A stretch of 19,598 nucleotides of DNA from JALONO01 sp038209965 (GTDB lineage: Bacteria > Bacteroidota > Bacteroidia > Cytophagales > Thermoflexibacteraceae). The stretch is from the NCBI GenBank assembly GCA_038209965.1, contig JBBQXF010000092.1:1-19598 (forward strand), read 5' to 3'. Position numbers and translations under genes: made by a program. How positions within the stretch are numbered: position 1 is the stretch's first letter; each line of letters starts with the position of its first letter. The notes under the pieces were generated by a model, which saw only the letters and a list, made by a program, of their open reading frames with translations, was not told where the DNA came from and did no database searches. Below are positions 1 to 7,155 of this stretch, piece after piece.

Positions 1-371
1 AACGCCAAATATGCTGCAACCTCCCTATAAGTGATGATTGCCATAAATTTCCACCTGACTGCAAAGGTTGGTAGCTTTTCCCAAGCGATTAAAAAATCTT
101 CTTTCCAAAAACTGGTCGGTGTAAGCTGAGGCAGGTCTAAGCCTGCAATGAGGGTTATCGCAGCAAGCCACAGCAAAATCACAAGTGAGCAACCGATGGG
201 GACAAGGTGCAAGAAAAAAACTTTGACTAATAGTTTTCTTTCTTGTGCCTTGCTCATTTTGGTATGTGCTACATATTCTCCTATTTTATTTGAGTCGCTT
301 ACTGCCCACCAAATCAGTTCCCAGTTATTTTTGGGAATAATGCGGTACTCGAAGGGGTCTTTATCTTTCAT
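1..371 (-). CDS. Membrane protein, third gene of the CHAT operon (3' end outside window)
   Basis: Reading the minus strand from an ATG at 371 gives 123 codons without a stop up to the window edge, so the protein is cut off. It begins MKDKDPFEYRIIPKNNWELI. Residues about 51-78 are a continuous hydrophobic stretch rich in L, V, I and W, which should be one membrane span; the segment before it is charged and probably cytoplasmic. The ATG lies inside the last codons of the upstream ATPase gene, an 11-base overlap, which suggests translational coupling. I do not recognise the family. Its position after a CHAT protein and an ATPase makes it a possible membrane-acting partner or effector, but this is inference from context only. 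A plus-strand reading at 148-378 is the antisense shadow. Confidence 0.7.
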   Translation of the reverse strand, partial: MKDKDPFEYRIIPKNNWELIWWAVSDSNKIGEYVAHTKMSKAQERKLLVKVFFLHLVPIGCSLVILLWLAAITLIAGLDLPQLTPTSFWKEDFLIAWEKLPTFAVRWKFMAIITYREVAAYLA

Positions 372-1170
372 CGTTTAGCCAAGTTTTGAGTTGTTTGTCA
401 AAGTTTCTGCTTGTATAGAGCGTTTTTAGCTTGCTTATCAGCATTTCTAAGCGGGTATAGGGCTTTTTGCTGTCTTGTACTGCTTTTCGTACTTGTCTTT
501 GCTGGCTTTCATTGGCAAGCAAATCGTGTGGGGCAAGGCGGCGGTGCAGTTCGCGGCTGATTTCTTCTTGGCTCAGTGTATTTATCTCTAAGCGGTGCAG
601 GGCAAGCAATAAGGTTTCATTGTCAAAATGTACATAGTTGAGCCATTCCCTGCTGGCACAGAGCAAGAGGATGTTTTCCTTTTTGTCTTTGAGCAAGTTC
701 AGGCTACTCACAAATTGGGCATTGTACCTTGGGTCATTGCTTTTGTAGTCGTTCAGCACTTCCAAATTGTCTATTAGCACTAAGAAAAAGCGATTTTTAT
801 CGGCAAATAGTTCATCAGTCAATACCGAAAAGCTTTCAAAATTTATTTTTTTAAGTTCTAACTGTATTGCTAAGGATTTTAGAAAATTCAAATAATCCAA
901 CCTACATTCTTTGAGGTTGAGCAAAGCTACTTGTATGCCTTGTGCTTTGGCTATTTTTCGGACATCCTCCATCGTTCTGCTTTTCCCATGCCCACTATTG
1001 CCCGTGAGGTTGGCCGATTGCCGCTCCACTAACAGGGTTTTGAATAGTATTTGGGTAAGAGTAGGGCGCAAACAATGAACAATATCCCACTGCATAATTT
1101 GGGCAAGAGAAAAAAATTGTGCTTCTTTCTTTGGCATAATCGGTAAGCCCGTCGTGTCGATTATGCCCAT
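361..1170 (-). CDS. Small P-loop ATPase of the CHAT operon (AAA/STAND-like)
   Basis: A 269-residue protein with a clear Walker A motif GNSGHGKS at residues 57-64 and a Walker B strand FFLVLIDNLE at 128-137 with D134. A further hydrophobic strand ILLLCASREWL (about 167-177) sits where AAA/STAND proteins carry sensor 1. The remaining C-terminal part is helical and charged, with no repeats such as TPR or WD40, so it is much shorter than a full STAND sensor. It presumably binds and hydrolyses ATP or GTP to switch the neighbouring CHAT protein or membrane protein; this role is inferred from the operon. The ATG at 1170 overlaps the CHAT stop by 10 bases. M12 (1137) is an alternative start. Family assignment beyond P-loop NTPase is uncertain. 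Confidence 0.8.
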   Translation of the reverse strand: MGIIDTTGLPIMPKKEAQFFSLAQIMQWDIVHCLRPTLTQILFKTLLVERQSANLTGNSGHGKSRTMEDVRKIAKAQGIQVALLNLKECRLDYLNFLKSLAIQLELKKINFESFSVLTDELFADKNRFFLVLIDNLEVLNDYKSNDPRYNAQFVSSLNLLKDKKENILLLCASREWLNYVHFDNETLLLALHRLEINTLSQEEISRELHRRLAPHDLLANESQQRQVRKAVQDSKKPYTRLEMLISKLKTLYTSRNFDKQLKTWLNDER

Positions 1171-2153
1171 CTCTTTTTTAGTGTATTGACAAACGTTTTC
1201 ATTCTATCGTCATAGTCAAGGCTTTTCTTATTTTTTTCATGTTCTTTTCTAAGTTGGTTAAAGGTCGTCTTTTCAGAGATTTTTTCATATATTTTATCTA
1301 ACTCTTCAAAAATATTTGAGTACTCTTCAAATTCTAACCACTTAGCTATTTTTTCAAAATCTACCATGTTTTGATTCATATTTTCATCGTTTTTATTTCC
1401 AGTTCCAAGTTCTAAATTAAAATTTTGATTTCCAAATTTTTCTAACTTCCACTCCAACAAATTCCCTTCCTTTTTATACACTTCCCAAGGAAATCTGTCG
1501 TTATTTTCGCTCGATGGGTCAGTGCGGTCTAGCCCTCGGGGGTTTTCTGGGCCGTTTTTGGTTTTTAGCTCGTCTATTGCCTCGTCCCACGCCCTTTGCA
1601 GGGTCATTGCCTGCCCGATGCCTCGGTAAAACCGAATGGCTAAATTTGTGGCAATGTGGTCATCTATTTCGCTGACTGTGCCGATCACGGCCGGAATTCC
1701 CGCTTTTGCGAGTTCCTCAGCTTGTTGGTGCGTAGTGCAGCCATTGAAAAAGACAAGTGCTAATCCCCGCTGCTTGGCGAAAAAGGAAACCAAGCCTGCG
1801 GCGTGGGCAAGGGTGTTGGCGGTCGCAGATCCTGCCAGTCCTTGCCCACTGCCGTTGGCGTTTCCAGCAACCAACAGGGTTTGGTAGCTTTCCAAGAGGA
1901 GTTGGTAGCCATCGGCATGGCCGCCATAATGAAAAATGGCAATCCTATCCCTATATCGGCTGTCTTGGAATACGTCAAAAATAATTTCTACGGTCACATT
2001 TGCTCTTTCTACTACTTCGCAAAGCCCTTGTTTCTCCGCTTCTTGGAGTGCCTTGCGAATGCCATTGAGTTCGAGTGGTAAGTTTCTCAAATACCTTGCA
2101 TTGTCCTGTCTGTCATTGGCAAAAGCAAGGAAAATCACGGGTTTTTGTTGCAT
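1161..2153 (-). CDS. CHAT-domain protease-like protein with C-terminal adaptor-like module
   Basis: A 330-residue protein. Residues about 1-230 fit a CHAT (caspase-HetF-associated) domain: an N-terminal beta strand KPVIFLAFAND, the catalytic His in FHYGGHAD (H79), the catalytic Cys in FFNGCTT (C139), and a FPWEVY ending (221-226) typical of such domains. After a low-complexity linker (about 231-262) comes a helical module of about 68 residues with F282, D286 and NQLR at 299-302, resembling the small effector-associated adaptor domains that link CHAT proteins to NTPases in bacterial conflict systems. CHAT proteases are known to cleave partner proteins on activation; the substrate here is unknown. 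It is first of three overlapping genes. The ATG at 2153 is the only sensible start. CHAT call is confident, the adaptor module tentative. Confidence 0.85.
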   Translation of the reverse strand: MQQKPVIFLAFANDRQDNARYLRNLPLELNGIRKALQEAEKQGLCEVVERANVTVEIIFDVFQDSRYRDRIAIFHYGGHADGYQLLLESYQTLLVAGNANGSGQGLAGSATANTLAHAAGLVSFFAKQRGLALVFFNGCTTHQQAEELAKAGIPAVIGTVSEIDDHIATNLAIRFYRGIGQAMTLQRAWDEAIDELKTKNGPENPRGLDRTDPSSENNDRFPWEVYKKEGNLLEWKLEKFGNQNFNLELGTGNKNDENMNQNMVDFEKIAKWLEFEEYSNIFEELDKIYEKISEKTTFNQLRKEHEKNKKSLDYDDRMKTFVNTLKKRWA

Positions 2154-2455
2154 GGAATCGTAAGTAGTTATCAGCTATTTTGGTGATTGTTTGGATTTTT
2201 TTGAGAATTTGGTAGATCGGAGTGCCGCCCAGCGGAGCAGCCACTTTTTTTGTACGAATTTCCGGTAAATATAGCAATAATGGAGAAAATATCCCATTTC
2301 AAAACTAAAGAATTTTGCCCATGACAACTACCCGACGAGCCAAAACACAAAATGTCATTGAAAAATCATCTGCCATCACTTGTATTTGCAACAAGCCACA
2401 TCCAATCATCCCCCTAAATCGCGTTGCGCTTGGCAGAGATTCGGGGCGGAACGGC
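2154..2455. other. Intergenic gap between dnaE and the CHAT operon
   Basis: About 300 bases downstream of dnaE and upstream of the CHAT gene, both on the minus strand. It must hold the CHAT operon promoter and the end of the dnaE transcript, but I see no strong hairpin with a T tract. A small stem CCGC-CCA-GCGG lies at about 2226-2236. No coding potential was recognised. Confidence 0.5.
2300..2307 (-). promoter_or_regulatory. Candidate -7 element for the CHAT operon
   Basis: On the minus strand the bases read TAGTTTTG, matching the Bacteroidota -7 consensus TAnnTTTG, about 147 bases before the CHAT ATG. A TTG lies 17 bases upstream. A one-mismatch alternative, TATATTTA, lies nearer the gene at 2266-2273. 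Such matches occur by chance in A+T-rich DNA, so either is only a candidate. Confidence 0.25.
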
Positions 2456-5400
2456 TTACCCCACCAAGCGAAATTCTACGTTTAGTTGGCGCAATTGGCG
2501 CAGCAGATCATTGCCCGGATTGACCTTGTACCGCCGGGAAACGGTATCAATGTCAATCTTTTCCGCCCGATCAAACAAGTTGATGCGCAACTCGCAATTG
2601 CCGCTGTTGGCTTGGATCAGTTGCTGGAGGGCATTGAGCAGGGCTGCATCGACCCGCTGGACATCGATTTTGATTTCCAATTTTTTTACCATTTTATCGC
2701 GAATGTCGCCCAATAGCTGGAGCTGGCTCACTTTTAGCTCCCAAGTACCCACTTGCCCGTAGCGCTCCTGCACCCGCCCCCGCACATACACGTACTGGCC
2801 CACGGCCAAAAAGTGCTGGTTCTTGAGGTAATCCTCGCCAAACAGGGCCAACTCGATTGAGCCATTGTAATCCTCGATTCCAAAAAGGGCAAAGGGCTTG
2901 CCCGTTTTGGAAGTCCGCGCCTGCACTTGGGTGACAATGCCGGCCACTTTGATTTCTTGGCCCTTGTAGTTCTCGATTTCGGTGACGGAACAAGTGCAGA
3001 AACCCTCAATTTCGGCCTTGAACTGATCCAACGGGTGGCCCGAAAGGTAAAATCCCACGACTTCCTTCTCAAATTTGAGCTTGATCAGGTTGCTCCAGGG
3101 TTCGCAGGGCGGAAAGCGGGGTTTGTTGACCGCCCCGCCGCCCAGCCCGCCAAAGAGCGATACTTGGGTCGATAATTTTTCGGCTTGGGCGGCACCGCCA
3201 TATTTGATGATTTTCTCTAAACCGCTGATTTCACCCTCGGGGGCAGCGAAGTATTGCGCCCGGTGAAGTTGAGTAAAACTATCAAACCCGCCCGCGTAGG
3301 CCAAGCTTTCAAATGTCTTTTTGTTGACGGTGCGCAGGTTGAGCCGCTCGGCAAAATCCCAAATGCTCTTGAACGGCCCACCCTTGTCGCGCTCGCCCAT
3401 GATGCTTTCCACGGCTGCATCGCCGGTGCCTTTGACGGCGGACAGCCCAAAGCGGATCTGCCCGCGCTTGTTTACCCCAAAAGCCTGCTCAGATTCGTTC
3501 ACATCGGGGCCGAGCACGCTGAGGCCCATTCGGCGGGTTTCTTCCATGAAAAAGCTGATTTTATCGATATCGCCCATCGAGTGGGTCATCACGGCGGCCA
3601 TGTATTCAGCGGGATAATTGGCCTTCAAATAGCCAGTTTGGTAGGCCACCACCGAGTAGGCCGCCGAGTGGGATCGGTTGAACCCGTACTCAGCAAATTT
3701 TTCCATCACCCCAAAAGTTTCGGTCGATTTATTTTCGGGAATCTGGTGGATTTTTTTGGCCCCAGCCACAAACTTTTCCTTTTCCTTGGCCATTTTTTCC
3801 CTGTCTTTTTTACCCATGGCCCGGCGCAACAAATCGGCGCCGCCAAGTGAATACCCGGCCAGCACTTGGGCCGTTTGCATGATCTGCTCTTGGTACACCA
3901 TGATCCCGTAAGTGTAACCCAAGATCGGTTCCAAGAGCGGGTGGGGAAATTCCACCTTTTCGCGCCCGTGCTTCCGGCTGATGTAGTTGGGGATAAACTG
4001 CATAGGGCCAGGCCGATAGAGCGCGTTCATGGCAATCAAATCTTCGATATTGGTCGGTTTCAGGTCTTTGAGGTACATCCGCATTCCTTCCGATTCAAAC
4101 TGGAACGTACCCACCGTTTCGCCCTTTTGGTACAGTTCGAAGGTTTTGGTATCGTCAATTGGGATGGTGTCAATATCAATATCAACGCCGTGATTTTTCT
4201 TGATCAATTTGAGGGCATCTTGGATAATGGTGAGCGTTTTGAGGCCCAAAAAATCCATTTTCAGCATCCCCGCGTCCTCAATCACTTTGCCGTCAAACTG
4301 GGTGACCAACAGTTCGGCATCTTTGGCCACGCAGACGGGGATGTAGTCGGTCAAATCGGCCGGGGCGATGATCACGCCCGCCGCGTGGATCCCGGTGTTG
4401 CGCACTGAGCCTTCCAAGATCTCGGCCGATCTGAGGATCTCGGCCCGCAGGTCGTTGCCTTTGCGGATCTGGGCCAGCTCAGGCACTTCTTCATACGCCT
4501 TGGCCAGTGTGGTGCCGGGCTTTTCGGGAATCAGCTTGGTGAGCAGGTTGGTTTCATCGAGCGGGAAATCCAGCACCCGGCCCACATCTTTGACCGACAT
4601 TTTGGCGGCCATTGAGCCATAAGTGACGATCTGGGCCACTTGATTTTTGCCATATTTATCGACCACATAATCGATCACCCGCTGCCGCCCCACGTCGTCA
4701 AAATCCACGTCAATATCGGGCATGCTCACCCGCTCGGGATTCAAGAACCGCTCGAACAGCAGTTTGTATTTGATCGGGTCAATGTTGGTAATGCCCGTGC
4801 AATAGGCTACTACTGAGCCAGCCGCCGAACCGCGCCCGGGGCCCACGGCCACGCCCAAGTTGCGGGCTGCCGCAATGAAATCCTGCACAATGAGGAAATA
4901 ACCGGGGAAGCCCATTTTTTGGATAATTTCCAACTCAAAATTCAGCCGTTCCTCGATCTCGGCATCGATGGTGCCGTAGTGCCGCTTGGCCCCCAGAAAG
5001 GCCAAGTGTTTCAAATAAGCGTCTTGGTTGGCAAAGTCGGCGGGCAACGGAAAATTGGGCAGCAGAATGTCGCGTTTCAGTTTCAATTTCTCGACCTTTC
5101 CCACAATGTCGTTGGTGTTGTCAATGGCTTGGGGCACATCGGCAAACAACTGGTTCATCTGGGCTTGGGTCTTGAAGAAAAATTGATTGTTGGGGAACCC
5201 AAAGCGAAAGCCCTTGCCGTTGCCCACGGGGGTGGCCTGCTTCTCGCCCGTGTTGATGCACAACAGGATGTCGTGCGGGGCGGCATCTTTTTCGTCAATG
5301 TAGTGACTGTCGTTGGTGGCAATCACTTTCAGGTTGTATTTTTTGGCAAAGCCCAGCAACGTTTGGTTGACATCTTCTTGGCTGATGCCCGTGCCGTCGA

Positions 5401-5950
5401 GGTTGGGCAGGTTGTGGCGTTGCAGCTCAATGTAATAATCTTCGCCAAAAAGCCCAATCCACCACTGGAGCAGTTTTTCGGCCACTTCGGCTCCTTGGTG
5501 GATGATGGCCTGCGGCACTTCGGCCCCAATGCAGCAAGAAGTAGCGATCAGTCCGTGGTGGTACTTGGCCAGCAATTCCTTGTCGATGCGCGGGTACTTG
5601 CTGTACAGCCCCTCGATGAAGCCCAGCGAGCACAATTTGGACAGGTTTTGGTAGCCTTGGGCGTTTTTGGCCAGCAGCAGTTGGTGAAAGCGCTGATCGC
5701 GGATCCCTTTGCCAAACTCTTTGCGGTGGCGGTCAGCGACCATATAAAATTCACAGCCAACAATCGGTTTGAGGCCCTGCTTATCCGCTTCGGCCACAAA
5801 CTTGAACGCGCCAAACATATTGCCATGATCGGTAAGGGCCACGGCTTTCATGCCATCGGCGGCGGCTTTTTTCATCATGCCGCTGATACTGGCCGCCCCG
5901 TCGAGCAGCGAAAACTGGGTATGGCAATGGAGGTGGGAAAATGGGTGCAT
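2456..5950 (-). CDS. dnaE: DNA polymerase III subunit alpha
   Basis: The replicative polymerase catalytic subunit, 1164 residues from the ATG at 5950. In order: a PHP domain (HLHCH at 6-10, TDHGN at 40-44); the palm with PDIDVDF (D412 and D414) and KMDFLGL (D566), matching the three catalytic aspartates of E. coli DnaE (D401, D403, D555); GPGRGSAAGS at 370-379; the fingers and helix-hairpin-helix region with YGFNRSHSAAYS (about 755-766); an internal beta-clamp binding motif QVSLF at 929-933; and an OB fold at about 998-1075. The C-terminal tail is short compared with the tau-binding region of E. coli. The reading frame extends 22 codons upstream only through a TTG; the ATG directly ahead of the PHP motif is preferred, supported by a -7 element just upstream. 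Confidence 0.97.
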   Translation of the reverse strand: MHPFSHLHCHTQFSLLDGAASISGMMKKAAADGMKAVALTDHGNMFGAFKFVAEADKQGLKPIVGCEFYMVADRHRKEFGKGIRDQRFHQLLLAKNAQGYQNLSKLCSLGFIEGLYSKYPRIDKELLAKYHHGLIATSCCIGAEVPQAIIHQGAEVAEKLLQWWIGLFGEDYYIELQRHNLPNLDGTGISQEDVNQTLLGFAKKYNLKVIATNDSHYIDEKDAAPHDILLCINTGEKQATPVGNGKGFRFGFPNNQFFFKTQAQMNQLFADVPQAIDNTNDIVGKVEKLKLKRDILLPNFPLPADFANQDAYLKHLAFLGAKRHYGTIDAEIEERLNFELEIIQKMGFPGYFLIVQDFIAAARNLGVAVGPGRGSAAGSVVAYCTGITNIDPIKYKLLFERFLNPERVSMPDIDVDFDDVGRQRVIDYVVDKYGKNQVAQIVTYGSMAAKMSVKDVGRVLDFPLDETNLLTKLIPEKPGTTLAKAYEEVPELAQIRKGNDLRAEILRSAEILEGSVRNTGIHAAGVIIAPADLTDYIPVCVAKDAELLVTQFDGKVIEDAGMLKMDFLGLKTLTIIQDALKLIKKNHGVDIDIDTIPIDDTKTFELYQKGETVGTFQFESEGMRMYLKDLKPTNIEDLIAMNALYRPGPMQFIPNYISRKHGREKVEFPHPLLEPILGYTYGIMVYQEQIMQTAQVLAGYSLGGADLLRRAMGKKDREKMAKEKEKFVAGAKKIHQIPENKSTETFGVMEKFAEYGFNRSHSAAYSVVAYQTGYLKANYPAEYMAAVMTHSMGDIDKISFFMEETRRMGLSVLGPDVNESEQAFGVNKRGQIRFGLSAVKGTGDAAVESIMGERDKGGPFKSIWDFAERLNLRTVNKKTFESLAYAGGFDSFTQLHRAQYFAAPEGEISGLEKIIKYGGAAQAEKLSTQVSLFGGLGGGAVNKPRFPPCEPWSNLIKLKFEKEVVGFYLSGHPLDQFKAEIEGFCTCSVTEIENYKGQEIKVAGIVTQVQARTSKTGKPFALFGIEDYNGSIELALFGEDYLKNQHFLAVGQYVYVRGRVQERYGQVGTWELKVSQLQLLGDIRDKMVKKLEIKIDVQRVDAALLNALQQLIQANSGNCELRINLFDRAEKIDIDTVSRRYKVNPGNDLLRQLRQLNVEFRLVG

Positions 5951-5966
5951 GGAGTTTGCTTTTAGG

Positions 5967-5974
5967 CAAAGATA
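5967..5974 (-). promoter_or_regulatory. -7 element of the dnaE promoter
   Basis: The minus strand reads TATCTTTG, a perfect TAnnTTTG, 16 bases before the dnaE ATG at 5950. Transcription would start about 5960-5963, giving a leader of only about 10-13 bases. No good -33 TTTG is seen at the usual spacing. The position also argues against the longer TTG start at 6016. Confidence 0.45.
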
Positions 5975-6337
5975 AGCCCAAAACCGTTGAGTTGGCGAGG
6001 AAAAAATCCGGCCCAACGATCGCTTGGGGAAGCCGTGGGCCGCTTACTTTCCCCAGCGGTCAGCGGCCAATCGGAGCAAGGTTTGGGCCGATTGCAGCCA
6101 AAAAATGGGGCTGGGTTTGATACAATAGAGACGAGGAACGGAGCTTTAGACAGGTGGCCTAAAAGTTTCTTCCCCATTGATCGGGAGCGCCATTCTGCTG
6201 GCCACCCGGACAGACAGGCCAGCCGCCATAAAACCGGTGAAAGGATGGGGCTAAACTTACTGGGTTTGGACAATTCACTGTTAGGAGCGGGCCACGACCT
6301 TATCGATCAAGAATCAGAAGGCTCGGCCGCCAATTCA

Positions 6338-6369
6338 TTTGCCAAAGTTCGGGGCTTGGCTTATGTTTG
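6338..6369 (+). promoter_or_regulatory. Promoter of the cyclophilin-MFS operon
   Basis: A -33 TTTG at 6338-6341 and a perfect -7 TATGTTTG at 6362-6369 are separated by 20 bases, as in the Bacteroidota sigma-ABfr consensus (TTTG, about 19-21 bases, TAnnTTTG). Transcription would start about 6375, leaving a leader of about 25 bases before the ATG at 6400. It is the best-matching promoter in the window. Confidence 0.6.
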
Positions 6370-6399
6370 TTGTCGCAGTAGTGCCAACTGGAAGCCAAA

Positions 6400-7152
6400 A
6401 TGAAACATTTCGTATTTTTCTTGTTCCTGTGTATGTGTGCGTTCGGCTGCTCGCCCGGCGGCGATGGGGGCACGGGCCAGGCCAAACCCGCCAAGAGTGG
6501 CCCAGTGGCAGCCCCCGCCAAGCCGAAATTCCCCGAACTGGACAACCAGAACGTGGTGGCCGAACTGACGAGCTATGGCCAAGCCAACCCCGAAACCATC
6601 ATATTGATTTCCACCCGGTTGGGTAACATCAAAATCCGGTTGCACGAAGGGATTCCCTTGCACCGGGCCAATTTTATTCGCTTAATCAAAATGGGGTATT
6701 ACGAAAAAACTGAATTTTTCCGGGTGATCAAGGGCTTTATTGTGCAGGGTGGCGGCACCCAACGCCCTGGGATGGACATTGGCAATTACACCATCCCGGC
6801 CGAATTGTCGCCCAACTACCTGCACGTGCGCGGGGCAGTGGCCATGGCCCGGGAATATGAGAAAAACCCCGAGAAACGTTCGGCCTCGCACGATTTTTAC
6901 ATTGTGCAGGGCACGCGGATCGCCCCGGGCGAACTGGATGCTTTTGGGGTGCAGCAACAGGTCAAGATCATGCCCGAACAACGGCGGGCCTACGCCAAGG
7001 TGGCTGGTGCGCCCCACTTGGATCGCCAGCACACCGTGTTTGGCCAAGTGGTGGAAGGCATGGAAGTGGTCGATAAAATTGCCGACCTGAAAACTGATAA
7101 GGGGTTTTGGCCATTGGAAAGTGTTTTTCTGTCGGTGAAGGTCGTGAATTAA
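6400..7152 (+). CDS. Cyclophilin-type peptidyl-prolyl cis-trans isomerase, lipoprotein
   Basis: A 250-residue lipoprotein. The N-terminus is a signal peptide ending in a lipobox CAFGC with the lipidated Cys at 17, followed by a G/A/P-rich linker to about residue 43. The cyclophilin fold covers about 68-249: IILISTRLGNIKIRL, the active-site strand FFRVIKGFIVQGG at 106-118 (catalytic Arg R108), GAVAMAR, HDFYIVQG and HTVFGQVVEGMEVVDKI near the end. An insertion before HTVFGQ (VQQQVKIMPEQRRAY) is longer than in E. coli PpiA. It should isomerise prolyl bonds in envelope proteins, anchored to the inner or outer membrane facing the periplasm. The next gene starts 3 bases after its stop. Confidence 0.92.
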   Translation: MKHFVFFLFLCMCAFGCSPGGDGGTGQAKPAKSGPVAAPAKPKFPELDNQNVVAELTSYGQANPETIILISTRLGNIKIRLHEGIPLHRANFIRLIKMGYYEKTEFFRVIKGFIVQGGGTQRPGMDIGNYTIPAELSPNYLHVRGAVAMAREYEKNPEKRSASHDFYIVQGTRIAPGELDAFGVQQQVKIMPEQRRAYAKVAGAPHLDRQHTVFGQVVEGMEVVDKIADLKTDKGFWPLESVFLSVKVVN

Positions 7153-7155
7153 GTT

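Larger units (their letters stand above)
5951..6399. other. Divergent intergenic region between dnaE and the cyclophilin gene
   Basis: About 450 bases with promoters facing outward at each end (5967-5974 leftward, 6338-6369 rightward). The middle holds several G+C-rich inverted repeats, for example GCTGGCC at 6197-6203 with GGCCAGC at 6217-6223, and GGGGAA paired with TTCCCC around 6026-6055. Open frames on both strands here have no recognisable protein character and overlap each other, so I do not call a gene. Confidence 0.55.

Noticed and set aside
148..378. Plus-strand ORF of 76 codons at the left end
   Set aside because: It is antisense to the operon-linked membrane protein, which has a coupled start and stays open to the edge.
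4919..5965. Long plus-strand open frame (348 codons) antisense to dnaE
   Set aside because: It lies wholly opposite a clear dnaE with all catalytic motifs; its translation is low in character and follows from the G+C-rich codon pattern of dnaE.
6197..6223. 7-bp inverted repeat as an operator or terminator
   Set aside because: Short stem with a 13-base loop in G+C-rich DNA, without T tract or position next to a promoter; likely chance.
5962..6403. Open frames on both strands between dnaE and the cyclophilin gene
   Set aside because: They overlap each other and the two promoters, contain no recognisable motif, and the region is rich in inverted repeats.
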